Assembly (NCBI RefSeq): GCF_900105585.1 | Contig: NZ_FNRT01000002.1 | Location: 744,001 to 808,000 of the forward strand | Source: Nocardioides exalbidus | GTDB taxonomy: Bacteria; Actinomycetota; Actinomycetes; Propionibacteriales; Nocardioidaceae | Direction: 5' to 3' | Length of the DNA: 64,000 nucleotides | Shown here: positions 19,362 through 26,811 of the stretch, piece by piece | Layout: each line of letters opens with the position of its first letter | Numbering within the stretch: the first letter of the stretch is position 1 | The notes under the pieces: generated by a model | Database searches by the model: none | What the model was told of the DNA's origin: nothing | The model's input: the letters and a program-made list of their open reading frames with translations, nothing else | Program-made: the position numbers and the translations under genes

Positions 19362-20003
19362 TCATGTGGTCTGTTTCAGCACGAGCTCCATCGGGTCGGG
19401 CTTGTCCATCAGCAGAGTGACGATCGAGTCACCGGTCGAGTGCTGATGGTGCGACCACAGGAGCTCGAGGCCCTCCTGCCCGAACCGGCCCTCGGGATCG
19501 TCGCCCATGTAAGCTCGACCGCCCTGGCCCGCGAGGTACGCCGTCCCGCCGACCATCTTCACCTGCTCGATCAGGCGGTCGGTGCCGGCCTCGTTCGGCG
19601 GCTCGGTGACGGTCAGGGGTGTCGTGATGTCGAGCATGTCCTTCACGATTTCGATCATGGCGATGTTGACGTCGTGCAGGAGACTGCCCTCACTCGCCAG
19701 GATCCGCTCGGTGAGCTCGCGACCGCGCGACTCGAAGTAGGCCGCTCCTGCGTACCGGCCATGGATCACGTCGACGATGCGCTGCTGCCAGCCTTCGGCC
19801 ACTTCGACGGTGTTGATCGGCACCAGGGACGGCTTCCCGACGAGCTGGTGCGAGCACCAGGTGCCGCGCATCGTGACACGGCGCTGGTAGCCGTGCTTCT
19901 GGAACTGGTCGTGCACGGAGAGGACGAACACGTCGCAGGTCGCCATCTTGAACCAGAAGCCCGAGTACGGCAGCAGGTCCGGCTGGTGGATGGTGACCTT
20001 CAC
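19362..20003 (-). CDS. WbqC-family protein
   Basis: A 213-aa protein of the WbqC-like family, found in O-antigen and capsule loci. The start KVTIHQPDLLPYSGFWFKM is the family hallmark (I-x-Q-P-x-x-x-P-x-x-G-f), followed by ATCDVFVLSVHDQFQK. The biochemical role is thought to be in synthesis or modification of amino sugars but is not settled. The start GTG 20003 overlaps the stop of the upstream PIG-L gene (GTGA), so they are translationally coupled and probably act together on the same sugar. Confidence 0.85.
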   Translation of the reverse strand: MKVTIHQPDLLPYSGFWFKMATCDVFVLSVHDQFQKHGYQRRVTMRGTWCSHQLVGKPSLVPINTVEVAEGWQQRIVDVIHGRYAGAAYFESRGRELTERILASEGSLLHDVNIAMIEIVKDMLDITTPLTVTEPPNEAGTDRLIEQVKMVGGTAYLAGQGGRAYMGDDPEGRFGQEGLELLWSHHQHSTGDSIVTLLMDKPDPMELVLKQTT

Positions 20004-20620
20004 CGTCGCACCTGCCGCACGAGCGCGTACTGCTCGGCGAACTCGACCTTGCGCATGTGGCCGACAGTGGCGGCGATCTCCTTGATGCTGTTCATCGGGT
20101 GCGCGCCCCCGGGGTTTTCCGAGAGGTAGGCGGCGCACGCAGCTGCCTTGAGGTCGGCATGCTCCTCGCTCAGCGCCTCGAACACGTTCCAGCGGAGGTC
20201 GGACGGGTAGAGGTTCACGTCGTAGACCGCGATGTCGTAGACCAGCACCGAGTTGGGCACCCAGTGGTTGGGGGACATGGACAGCCGCGACGAACGCATC
20301 CCCGCCTCGTAGACGCCGATGTGGTCCTGGTGCAGCGACGGGAAGGGGAGGTAGATCTCCTCCGGCTGCACGTCGGACATCACCCGGTCCAGCTGCTGCA
20401 CGAGGTCGGTCATGTGCTGCTGCGTCGTGCCGTCGTCGAAGTCGAGGCAACGGAAGTCCGAGATGCCGAGCACCTCCATCGCCTTCGCGTGCTCCTGGCG
20501 ACGCGTGTCGCCGCTCTGCGTCACGACGAGGACCGTCGCGTCCTCCGGATGCTTGGCCAGCAGGCCACCGCACCCCAGAGACTCGTCGTCCATGTGGGGA
20601 GCGATCACCAGGCGGCGCAT
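20000..20620 (-). CDS. PIG-L (LmbE-like) deacetylase
   Basis: A 206-aa zinc-dependent N-deacetylase. The motif APHMDDES near residue 8 holds two metal-binding residues and the general base of the PIG-L family; the third ligand is in SLHQDHIGVY. Family members deacetylate N-acetylglucosamine-linked substrates (GlcNAc-inositol, mycothiol, antibiotics). The coupling to WbqC and the nearby methyltransferase suggests it trims an N-acetyl group from a surface-glycan sugar. A ribosome-binding site (AAAGGACC) and a TAGAGT hexamer lie upstream. Confidence 0.88.
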   Translation of the reverse strand: MRRLVIAPHMDDESLGCGGLLAKHPEDATVLVVTQSGDTRRQEHAKAMEVLGISDFRCLDFDDGTTQQHMTDLVQQLDRVMSDVQPEEIYLPFPSLHQDHIGVYEAGMRSSRLSMSPNHWVPNSVLVYDIAVYDVNLYPSDLRWNVFEALSEEHADLKAAACAAYLSENPGGAHPMNSIKEIAATVGHMRKVEFAEQYALVRQVRR

Positions 20621-20652
20621 CAGGGTCCTTTCGAGGGGCGGCGACCTTCGGA

Positions 20653-20658
20653 ACTCTA
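20653..20658 (-). promoter_or_regulatory. -10 hexamer for the PIG-L/WbqC operon
   Basis: TAGAGT on the minus strand, about 32 bases upstream of ATG 20620, leaving room for the AAAGGA ribosome-binding site. Confidence 0.4.
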
Positions 20659-20724
20659 GCGACCACCTTCGTCCGACACCGAGGAAACGTCGCGCTTCCC
20701 GACCCGTGCGGCGCCGACAGCAAC

Positions 20725-20730
20725 TAGTCT
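20725..20730 (+). promoter_or_regulatory. -10 hexamer for the methyltransferase
   Basis: TAGTCT, 6-base spacer, GTG 20737. Confidence 0.55.
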
Positions 20731-20736
20731 CGTGAC

Positions 20737-21504
20737 GTGGCTCCCAGCGACGACAACCAGCAGATCTACGAGGATGCCGGCGTCATCGACATCTACAAGT
20801 CGGCGGCGCCCCCACAACAGGCCGAGCTCAATATGTTCGAGCCGCTCAACGCGGAGCTGAAGGCCGGGCGACTCCTCGACATCGGGATCGGAGCGGGCCG
20901 CACCACGGCGTACCTCTTCCCGAAGGTCGGGCACTACGTCGGGGTCGACTACTCGCACGGTCTGGTCAAGGCGGCGCAGCAGATCTATCCCGACGCCGAG
21001 ATCCTCTGGTGCGACGCGCGCGACATGTCGGACTTCAAGGACGCCAGCTTCGACTTCGTGAACTTCAGCTTCAACGGTCTCGACTCGCTCGACCACGAAG
21101 GCAGGCTCCAGGTCCTGGCCGAGGTGCGACGCGTGCTCAAGCCAGGTGGGCACTGGATGTTCTCCAGTCACAACCGTGACTACTACCGGCGGGGCCTCCT
21201 GCCGTGGCAGCCGCCGTTCAAGCCCGGCCGCGTCATGCTCAAGAAGTCCGCGCACGCGATCATCTCCCACAAGAACTGGCGACGGCTGCGCAAGGAGCAG
21301 GTGGAGACGCCCGACTACGCGTTCGTCAACGACGAGGCGCACAACTACTCGCTGCTGCACTACTACGTCACGCCCCAGGCACAGACGAAGCAGCTCGAGG
21401 AGGCCGGCTTCACCGACATCCGCGTCTACGACCAGTGGGGCACCGAGTTCACGGGCACGTCGCCCAAGTCGGTCTGGCTCTACTACGACTCGCGGCGCGC
21501 CTGA
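20737..21504 (+). CDS. Class I SAM-dependent methyltransferase
   Basis: A 255-aa methyltransferase. The SAM-binding motif I is LLDIGIGAGRTTAYL (about residues 46-60), followed by the acidic loop region (DAEILWCDARDMS) and VRRVLKPGGHWMFS, the usual post-motif strand. Substrate is unknown; position next to PIG-L/WbqC genes and glycosyltransferases suggests methylation of a sugar or lipid-linked glycan. GTG 20737 is leaderless, 6 bases after TAGTCT. Its 3' end overlaps the convergent glycosyltransferase gene by 22 bases. Confidence 0.85.
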   Translation: MAPSDDNQQIYEDAGVIDIYKSAAPPQQAELNMFEPLNAELKAGRLLDIGIGAGRTTAYLFPKVGHYVGVDYSHGLVKAAQQIYPDAEILWCDARDMSDFKDASFDFVNFSFNGLDSLDHEGRLQVLAEVRRVLKPGGHWMFSSHNRDYYRRGLLPWQPPFKPGRVMLKKSAHAIISHKNWRRLRKEQVETPDYAFVNDEAHNYSLLHYYVTPQAQTKQLEEAGFTDIRVYDQWGTEFTGTSPKSVWLYYDSRRA

Positions 21505-22391
21505 CCGCTCCACACCTCGTGCGTGAGCGCGCGTCGTTGCTTCCAGTCCCGGACGGGCGTGGTGTCCCGCCCCAGTGCCCGCCTCGCCGAGTCGACCAAC
21601 AGGTTGGCAGCCGAGGCGCCCTCCATGGCGAGCCACAGGCGCCTGCGCCAGCCCCACTTGTCGGCGTACTTGACCCACGACTCGGTCTGCCACCGTTCAC
21701 GCTTGCCGGGATCGGAGGACCCGAAGCCCAGGTGGTGCACGACGACGTGGCCGAGGTACACGGACTTCAGCCCGCGCTCGCGCAGCCGGCGCTGGAGGTC
21801 GACCTCCTCGAGGTACATGTGGAAGCGGTCGTCGAAGCCGCCGACGGCGCGCAGGTCGGCTGTCGGGAGGAGCATCGCTGCGCCTGACACCCAGTCCACG
21901 ACGTGCTCGTCCTCCGGGCTCGGCGGCTTGTCCTCGCCGATGAGGTCCGACGCCCACCGGCGATCACGCCGGTTGGCGAGCAGGCCGATCCGTTGCGCGA
22001 GGACGGTCCGGGCGGTCGGGAAGCGGAACGACGTGGCTCCGTCGTGGCCGTGGGTCACGACGCGTGGTGCGACGACCGCAGGGAGCCACGGGCGCGCAGC
22101 GGCCACGTAGGTCTCGATGAAGTCGTCGGCGACCTGGAGGTCGCTGTTGAGGATCGCGACGAGCTCGGTGGTCACCTCGGCGACGCCCGCGTTGACGGTG
22201 GCGCCAAAGCCGGAGTTGACCTCGCGGCGGATCACCCGGGCGCCCGGGATGTCCTCCAGAGGCTCCGGCGAGGCGTCGTCCACGACGATGATCTGGCCAT
22301 CCTTCTCGACTACCTGCGGCGCGAGCTGCGCCACTAGTGCCCTCGTCGGTCCGTCCGCCCCGTAGTGCGGAATCACGATCGAAACGCTCAT
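21483..22391 (-). CDS. Glycosyltransferase family 2 (rhamnosyltransferase-like)
   Basis: A 302-aa GT-A glycosyltransferase using a nucleotide sugar. N-terminal SVSIVIPHYGADG, the VDDAS nucleotide-binding strand, NSGFGATVNAGV, the metal-binding DxD region (LNSDLQVADDF) and the acceptor-side VSGAAMLLP...GGFDDRFHMYLEEVDLQRRL match the WbbL/rhamnosyltransferase type. ATG 22391 follows a GGAGTAGGTGA ribosome-binding region; a GTG six codons upstream is possible. It transfers one sugar to the growing surface polysaccharide (inferred from context). Confidence 0.85.
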   Translation of the reverse strand: MSVSIVIPHYGADGPTRALVAQLAPQVVEKDGQIIVVDDASPEPLEDIPGARVIRREVNSGFGATVNAGVAEVTTELVAILNSDLQVADDFIETYVAAARPWLPAVVAPRVVTHGHDGATSFRFPTARTVLAQRIGLLANRRDRRWASDLIGEDKPPSPEDEHVVDWVSGAAMLLPTADLRAVGGFDDRFHMYLEEVDLQRRLRERGLKSVYLGHVVVHHLGFGSSDPGKRERWQTESWVKYADKWGWRRRLWLAMEGASAANLLVDSARRALGRDTTPVRDWKQRRALTHEVWSGQARRES

Positions 22392-22478
22392 CTGTTCACC
22401 TACTCCCACTCTTGCCGCCCTTCACCGACTCTTCGAGTCCAGGTAGGGCGATTGAACCCACTCGCCCGCAGGTCTAAC

Positions 22479-22484
22479 TATCAT
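22479..22484 (+). promoter_or_regulatory. -10 hexamer for glycosyltransferase at 22491
   Basis: TATCAT, 6-base spacer, ATG 22491; supports this start over the upstream in-frame codons. Confidence 0.5.
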
Positions 22485-22490
22485 GGCGAC

Positions 22491-23366
22491 ATGGATCTGT
22501 CGGCGCGCGCGAGGGAGATCAAGCACACCGCCTGGCTCGGCAAGAAGCGTGGACTGAGGACAATCGACAGCATCGTTGGGGCAGGCCGCGACAAGGTCCT
22601 TTCTACCCGGAGCCGGTTGACGCCTCCGTCGTTCGGCGTCGGCGACTTCCCCGACTCGTTCGTCGACCGCGTCCCGAAAGGGACGATCGAGGTGGCGCCG
22701 GGCCGATTGGAGCGCAGGATTTTCTGCCTCTGGACCGGCGACAACCCGCTCACCCCCAATCGTGCGGACGCGCTGCACCAACTGCGCGAGGAGAACCCGA
22801 CGCTCAACGTCGTGCTTGTCACACCGGGCACCCTGTCCGACTGGGTCGTCGAGGACAGTCCGTTGCCGGCGGCGTACTGGGACCTCTCCTTGGTGCACCG
22901 GTCCGACTTTCTGCGCTGCTATCTCATGCATCATCATGGCGGCGCATATGCAGATATCAAGCGTGACTATGGCGATCTGACACCGTGTTTCGACCGGCTG
23001 GGGCAGCAACCCGAGATGTGGCTTTTGGGGTATCCCGAACGCAGCGCGCGGGATGTCTCGGACGAACCCGGCACGATCTACAAGAGTCTGCAGTTGCACC
23101 ACCGTCGCTTGCCCGCGAACGGAGCGTTCATTGCTCGGCCTGCGACTCCTCTGACCACAGAGTGGTATGCCGAGGTATCCCTACGTCTAGAGGCCTATGC
23201 GCCGCGACTCGCGAAATCGCCGGGCAACATTCTCGGCGACAACGTCGGGTACCCAGTGCCATGGGGTGCGTTGCAGGGTGCCACATTCCAGCCCTCGTGT
23301 TTCAAGTATCTGGAGCACGTCATCCTCGACGAGCGACTCCGGCCCTCTCTCGTCGACTACCGCTAG
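22491..23366 (+). CDS. Glycosyltransferase with OCH1/TcdA-like sugar-binding region
   Basis: A 291-aa protein with the FCLWTGDNPLTPNR start and HRSDFLRCYLMHHHGGAYADIK segment typical of the sugar-binding DXD family (OCH1, capsular polysaccharide synthesis proteins, toxin glycosyltransferases). In those families the last motif usually reads Y-x-D-x-D; here it is YADIK, with Lys replacing the second Asp. The convergent gene at 25912 is a paralogue with the same change. The start is fixed by a TATCAT hexamer 6 bases upstream. Likely adds a sugar to the surface polysaccharide. Confidence 0.75.
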   Translation: MDLSARAREIKHTAWLGKKRGLRTIDSIVGAGRDKVLSTRSRLTPPSFGVGDFPDSFVDRVPKGTIEVAPGRLERRIFCLWTGDNPLTPNRADALHQLREENPTLNVVLVTPGTLSDWVVEDSPLPAAYWDLSLVHRSDFLRCYLMHHHGGAYADIKRDYGDLTPCFDRLGQQPEMWLLGYPERSARDVSDEPGTIYKSLQLHHRRLPANGAFIARPATPLTTEWYAEVSLRLEAYAPRLAKSPGNILGDNVGYPVPWGALQGATFQPSCFKYLEHVILDERLRPSLVDYR

Positions 23367-23374
23367 GCCACCCG

Positions 23375-24244
23375 ATGTCCCGACACGCATACCTCATCAC
23401 CGCCTACAACGACCTCTACGTTCTCGAGAATCTGTTGCGACTGATCGACGACGAGCGCAATGAAATCTTTGTTCACTTGGACCGTCGGTTCGTGGCGGCC
23501 GATCCCGCTCGACTACGCAGCCTCTGTCGCTGCCGAGTGACCTTTGTAGACCGGACGAAGGTGCACTGGGGAGACTACTCACAGGTTGCCGCCGTCTTTC
23601 GGCTGTTCAAGGCGGCCACCCCAGGGCGCTTCAACTACTACCACCTGCTGTCTGGTTCGGACCTCCCCATCAAGTCGCAGGACGCAATCCACGAGTTCTT
23701 CACAATTCACGAGGGACGAGAGTTTGTCGGATACGCGGCAACACCGTTCGATCGAACCTGGGTGACTGAGCTGCACTTCTTCAACCGCTTCATGAGACCC
23801 GCGAACCGCGTCCAGTACATCGTCCGCAATCGGGGCACCGCAAACATCATCCGACTGCAGCGGCGGCTGGGCTACGACCATTCGCGAAAGTTCGGCCTTG
23901 AGCTGCGGAAGGGGAGCGACTGGTTCTCAATCACCCATTCGCTGGCATTGCACCTCCTGGACAACGAGGGGGTCGTGCGAAGGCTGCTGCGCTTCGGGCA
24001 CGTTCCCACCGAGGTCTACATGCAGACACTCGTGTGGAACTCCGAGTTCCGTGAAAGGCTTTACGACGAGACCGATGAGTTCCGTGGGAGTGCGCGCCTG
24101 ATTGACTGGGATCGTGGCGGACCCCACGTCTTTACCGGAGCCGACTTCGACGAGCTCATGAGCTCCGATCGGATGTTCGCACGCAAGTTTGTGTCATCGA
24201 CCGACCGTCAAGTAGTCGACAACGTCGTCGGCCACCTCACCTGA
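23375..24244 (+). CDS. Core-2/I-branching-type glycosyltransferase (GT14, Branch family)
   Basis: A 289-aa transferase of the beta-1,6-N-acetylglucosaminyltransferase-like (Branch) family. Diagnostic segments: AYLITAYNDL at the start, VHLDRRF, YYHLLSGSDLPIKSQDAI near residue 95, and GSDWFSITHSLA near residue 185. It starts eight bases after the preceding glycosyltransferase gene, so the two are probably one transcript. GT14 enzymes in bacteria often add GlcNAc or xylose branches; the actual donor is unknown. Lower-GC codon use fits the island. Confidence 0.85.
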   Translation: MSRHAYLITAYNDLYVLENLLRLIDDERNEIFVHLDRRFVAADPARLRSLCRCRVTFVDRTKVHWGDYSQVAAVFRLFKAATPGRFNYYHLLSGSDLPIKSQDAIHEFFTIHEGREFVGYAATPFDRTWVTELHFFNRFMRPANRVQYIVRNRGTANIIRLQRRLGYDHSRKFGLELRKGSDWFSITHSLALHLLDNEGVVRRLLRFGHVPTEVYMQTLVWNSEFRERLYDETDEFRGSARLIDWDRGGPHVFTGADFDELMSSDRMFARKFVSSTDRQVVDNVVGHLT

Positions 24245-24268
24245 CGTGAGCCATGGGTCCATCACATC

Positions 24269-24274
24269 TAGGGT
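24269..24274 (+). promoter_or_regulatory. -10 hexamer for glycosyltransferase at 24281
   Basis: TAGGGT, 6-base spacer, ATG 24281. Confidence 0.55.
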
Positions 24275-24280
24275 GGTGAC

Positions 24281-25108
24281 ATGACATCGAGCGCTTCACC
24301 TGGACGAGTGTCCGTGGTGATCCCGTGCTACAACGACGGCGCGTTCGTGCACGAGGCCGTGGACAGTGCGTTGGCGCAGACCCATGCGTTGGCCGACATC
24401 ATCGTCGTTGACGACGGATCGACTGATCCGGCCACTCTAATTGCTCTGAAGTCCGTGGAGCGCGACGGCGTCGTTGTCCACCGCCAGGAGAACTTGGGCC
24501 TGCCTGCGGCGCGCAACGCAGGAATTCGTCAGGCTTCGGGGGACTACATACTCCCGCTGGACTCCGACGACCGCATTGGCCCGCACTACGCAGAGATGGC
24601 TGCCGGGGTCCTAGATGGCGACCCGGACGTCGGCATCGTGGGTGGTCAGATCGAGTTCTTCGGGATGCGAGAGGGACGCGTCAACCCGACGTACAACGGC
24701 ATTGAAGGAATGCTGTTCGAGAATTGCCTATACACCTGCTCGGTGACCCGCCGCGCAGACTGGGCAACTGTGGGTGGCTATCCGGAAGGGGCCAGGTTCG
24801 CAGAGGACTGGATCTACTGGCTAAGGATTCTGGGACTCGGACGTTCGGTGCACCTACTAGAGGAAGTGGTCTGGTTTTATCGGCAGCGACCGGGTCAGAT
24901 GACTCGGTCGATGGACAGCCGTACAGCGTCCACGGCAGTCATTCAAGCGATGCGGGACCAGCCCGACCTGTATGCGGCTCACATGGACGTCGTGACGGAC
25001 TATCTCGAGAGCAAGACCATGGTGCTCGACAGTTTCCGCCGGCGCTACGGACGAGCGAACGATCTGCTCGCCCGTGTGTTGCCGCTGGTCCGCAGCGTGT
25101 CGCGATGA
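24281..25108 (+). CDS. Glycosyltransferase family 2
   Basis: A 275-aa GT-A enzyme: SVVIPCYNDGAFVHEAVDSA, the DDGSTDP nucleotide-binding loop, NLGLPAARNAGIRQA, LPLDSDDRIGPHY (the DxD region), and an acceptor loop with EDWIYWLRI and WFYRQRPGQMT. The next gene is a paralogue overlapping its stop (ATGA), so the pair is a translationally coupled duplication. A TAGGGT hexamer lies 6 bases before the ATG (leaderless). Donor and linkage cannot be told from sequence. Confidence 0.85.
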   Translation: MTSSASPGRVSVVIPCYNDGAFVHEAVDSALAQTHALADIIVVDDGSTDPATLIALKSVERDGVVVHRQENLGLPAARNAGIRQASGDYILPLDSDDRIGPHYAEMAAGVLDGDPDVGIVGGQIEFFGMREGRVNPTYNGIEGMLFENCLYTCSVTRRADWATVGGYPEGARFAEDWIYWLRILGLGRSVHLLEEVVWFYRQRPGQMTRSMDSRTASTAVIQAMRDQPDLYAAHMDVVTDYLESKTMVLDSFRRRYGRANDLLARVLPLVRSVSR

Positions 25109-25902
25109 CGCGAATCACTGTCGTCGTCCCGTGTTACAACGACGGGACATACCTGCACGAAGCGATCGAGAGCGCGCTCAAACAGGACCACGAAGACATC
25201 GAGGTAATCGTGTCCGACGACGGGTCGTCGGACACTCAAACCCTGAGAGCACTGGACGCGCTCCCTGACCTCGGAGTCAAGGTCATGAGGGGTGCGCACG
25301 CGGGCGTATCAGCGGCCCGCAATGCGGCGATAGAGGCAGCCACCGGCGACTACATCCTCCCCCTGGATGCGGACGACCGACTGGCCCCCGATTTCGCAAG
25401 CGCGGCAGGGCGGGTGCTCGACAGCGACGTCAGCATCGGCGTCGTTGGGTGCGGGACTGAGCTGTTCGGGTCCAGCAACGCCGTTGTGCACCCGCGGACG
25501 CCCCATCCCACTGATTGGCTCGTTTCCAACCAACTTCCAGTGACGGCTCTGTTCCGACGATCTGACTGGCGTGCTTGCGGCGGCTATCCGCTCGACCTGA
25601 GGTGGGGTGAGGACTGGTACTTCTGGGTGAAGCTCGTTGCGCTCGGCAGGGGGGTGACGGTGCTCCCAATGATCGGACTCCACTATCGACAAAGACCCGA
25701 CCAGGTGACATCGCATGTTCCGTGGGACATCCAAGAGAACACCCGGGGGAACGTCCTCAGGGCCGGACTACCAATCGTGAACTCCTACCCGGTTGAGGCC
25801 ACGACACTGTTGGCGGCTCATCTCAACCAGTTGCAGGCCGTTCGAGAACGGCGCTCTGAGCGTCTGAGAACACGCATCGTCAGCATGGCACGCCGAGGTT
25901 GA
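25105..25902 (+). CDS. Glycosyltransferase family 2 (paralogue of preceding gene)
   Basis: A 265-aa GT-A enzyme with TVVVPCYNDGTYLHEAIESA, SDDGSSD, HAGVSAARNAAIEAA, LPLDADDRLAPDF and EDWYFWVKL...YRQRPDQVT, matching the upstream gene segment by segment. Start ATG 25105 overlaps the upstream TGA by four bases, so translation is coupled. The frame is open far upstream but that part belongs to the previous gene. The two enzymes probably add consecutive or alternative sugars. Confidence 0.85.
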   Translation: MTRITVVVPCYNDGTYLHEAIESALKQDHEDIEVIVSDDGSSDTQTLRALDALPDLGVKVMRGAHAGVSAARNAAIEAATGDYILPLDADDRLAPDFASAAGRVLDSDVSIGVVGCGTELFGSSNAVVHPRTPHPTDWLVSNQLPVTALFRRSDWRACGGYPLDLRWGEDWYFWVKLVALGRGVTVLPMIGLHYRQRPDQVTSHVPWDIQENTRGNVLRAGLPIVNSYPVEATTLLAAHLNQLQAVRERRSERLRTRIVSMARRG

Positions 25903-25911
25903 CCCTCAAGT

Positions 25912-26757
25912 TCACTTGTAGTCGTGGAGCTGCGGGATGAGCCGTGTGTCGTAGCGCAGCCGTTCGTTGAACTCGAGGCACAAGGGATGAAATATCTCGC
26001 CGAGCAGACCGTAGAAAGGGAGTGGATATCCCGGAGGCCCGGACGCAACTTGTCCCGGCCAGGTCAGGATGTCGTCCTTCCAGACGTCGAGTCGACGGTC
26101 AGCTTCGGCCAGCCACCTCGCGGTGAAGGGTGTGCCGGGTTTGACCACATACGCGCAGTTCCCCAGAAGCCGGGCGTAGTGAACCCGCAAGTGTCGCCGG
26201 AGCGGCTGTGGCGCCGGGGCCACCATGCGGTAGCTCACCTCGGGATACCCCACGATCCAGGAACTGTCGTCTGCATTGAGCGCTTCGAAGGTCGGCCCCC
26301 AGCTGTTCTTGGCCGCCTTGACGTCCGAGTAACCGCCACCATGGTGGTGCATCAGGTACGTCCGCAAATAGTCGGCGCGGTGGATCAGGGCGAGACCCTC
26401 GTAGGCTTCGTGGAGTGGATGTCCCGGCACGATCCATTGCTCGATGTCAGTTGGCTTGACCACGATCACTTCGACATCGGGTTCGTTCAGCCTTCTGATC
26501 TCGGTCACGGCGCGCACTCGGTTACTCGACATCGGATTGTCCCCAGTCCAGAGGCAAAAGATCCGACGCGGGGCGGCACGAGCCGAAATCGGACCGACCG
26601 CATCGCCTCCGGGTGGTCTGAGCTGCGTGTAGCGACGCAGCGCCGTGTCGATGCCGGGCGCGAGGTAGGGCTCGACGCCTGCCCACGCTCGTCGCCTCGC
26701 CAGCCATGCCGTGTGCTTGAGTGACCGCAGCCGGGTTGGCAAAGGGTCGGACCTCAT
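25912..26757 (-). CDS. Glycosyltransferase with OCH1/TcdA-like sugar-binding region (paralogue of 22491)
   Basis: A 281-aa protein. SLKHTAWLARRRAW at the N-terminus parallels EIKHTAWLGKKRGL of the gene at 22491; FCLWTGDNPMSSNR and YLMHHHGGGYSDVK are shared. The expected Y-x-D-x-D metal motif reads YSDVK, with Lys in place of the second Asp, as in the paralogue. An AGGAGAA ribosome-binding site is 8 bases before ATG 26757. It is divergent from the ABC exporter across 54 bases. Likely a sugar transferase for the surface glycan. Confidence 0.75.
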   Translation of the reverse strand: MRSDPLPTRLRSLKHTAWLARRRAWAGVEPYLAPGIDTALRRYTQLRPPGGDAVGPISARAAPRRIFCLWTGDNPMSSNRVRAVTEIRRLNEPDVEVIVVKPTDIEQWIVPGHPLHEAYEGLALIHRADYLRTYLMHHHGGGYSDVKAAKNSWGPTFEALNADDSSWIVGYPEVSYRMVAPAPQPLRRHLRVHYARLLGNCAYVVKPGTPFTARWLAEADRRLDVWKDDILTWPGQVASGPPGYPLPFYGLLGEIFHPLCLEFNERLRYDTRLIPQLHDYK

Positions 26758-26770
26758 ACGACGATTCTCC

Positions 26771-26776
26771 TAGACT
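26771..26776 (+). promoter_or_regulatory. -10 hexamer for the ABC exporter
   Basis: TAGACT; with GTG 26812 as start the leader is about 30 bases and holds a GAAGG ribosome-binding site. Confidence 0.4.
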
Positions 26777-26811
26777 TGTCGATACTGACCGCCACCCGCG
26801 AAGGTAACCAC

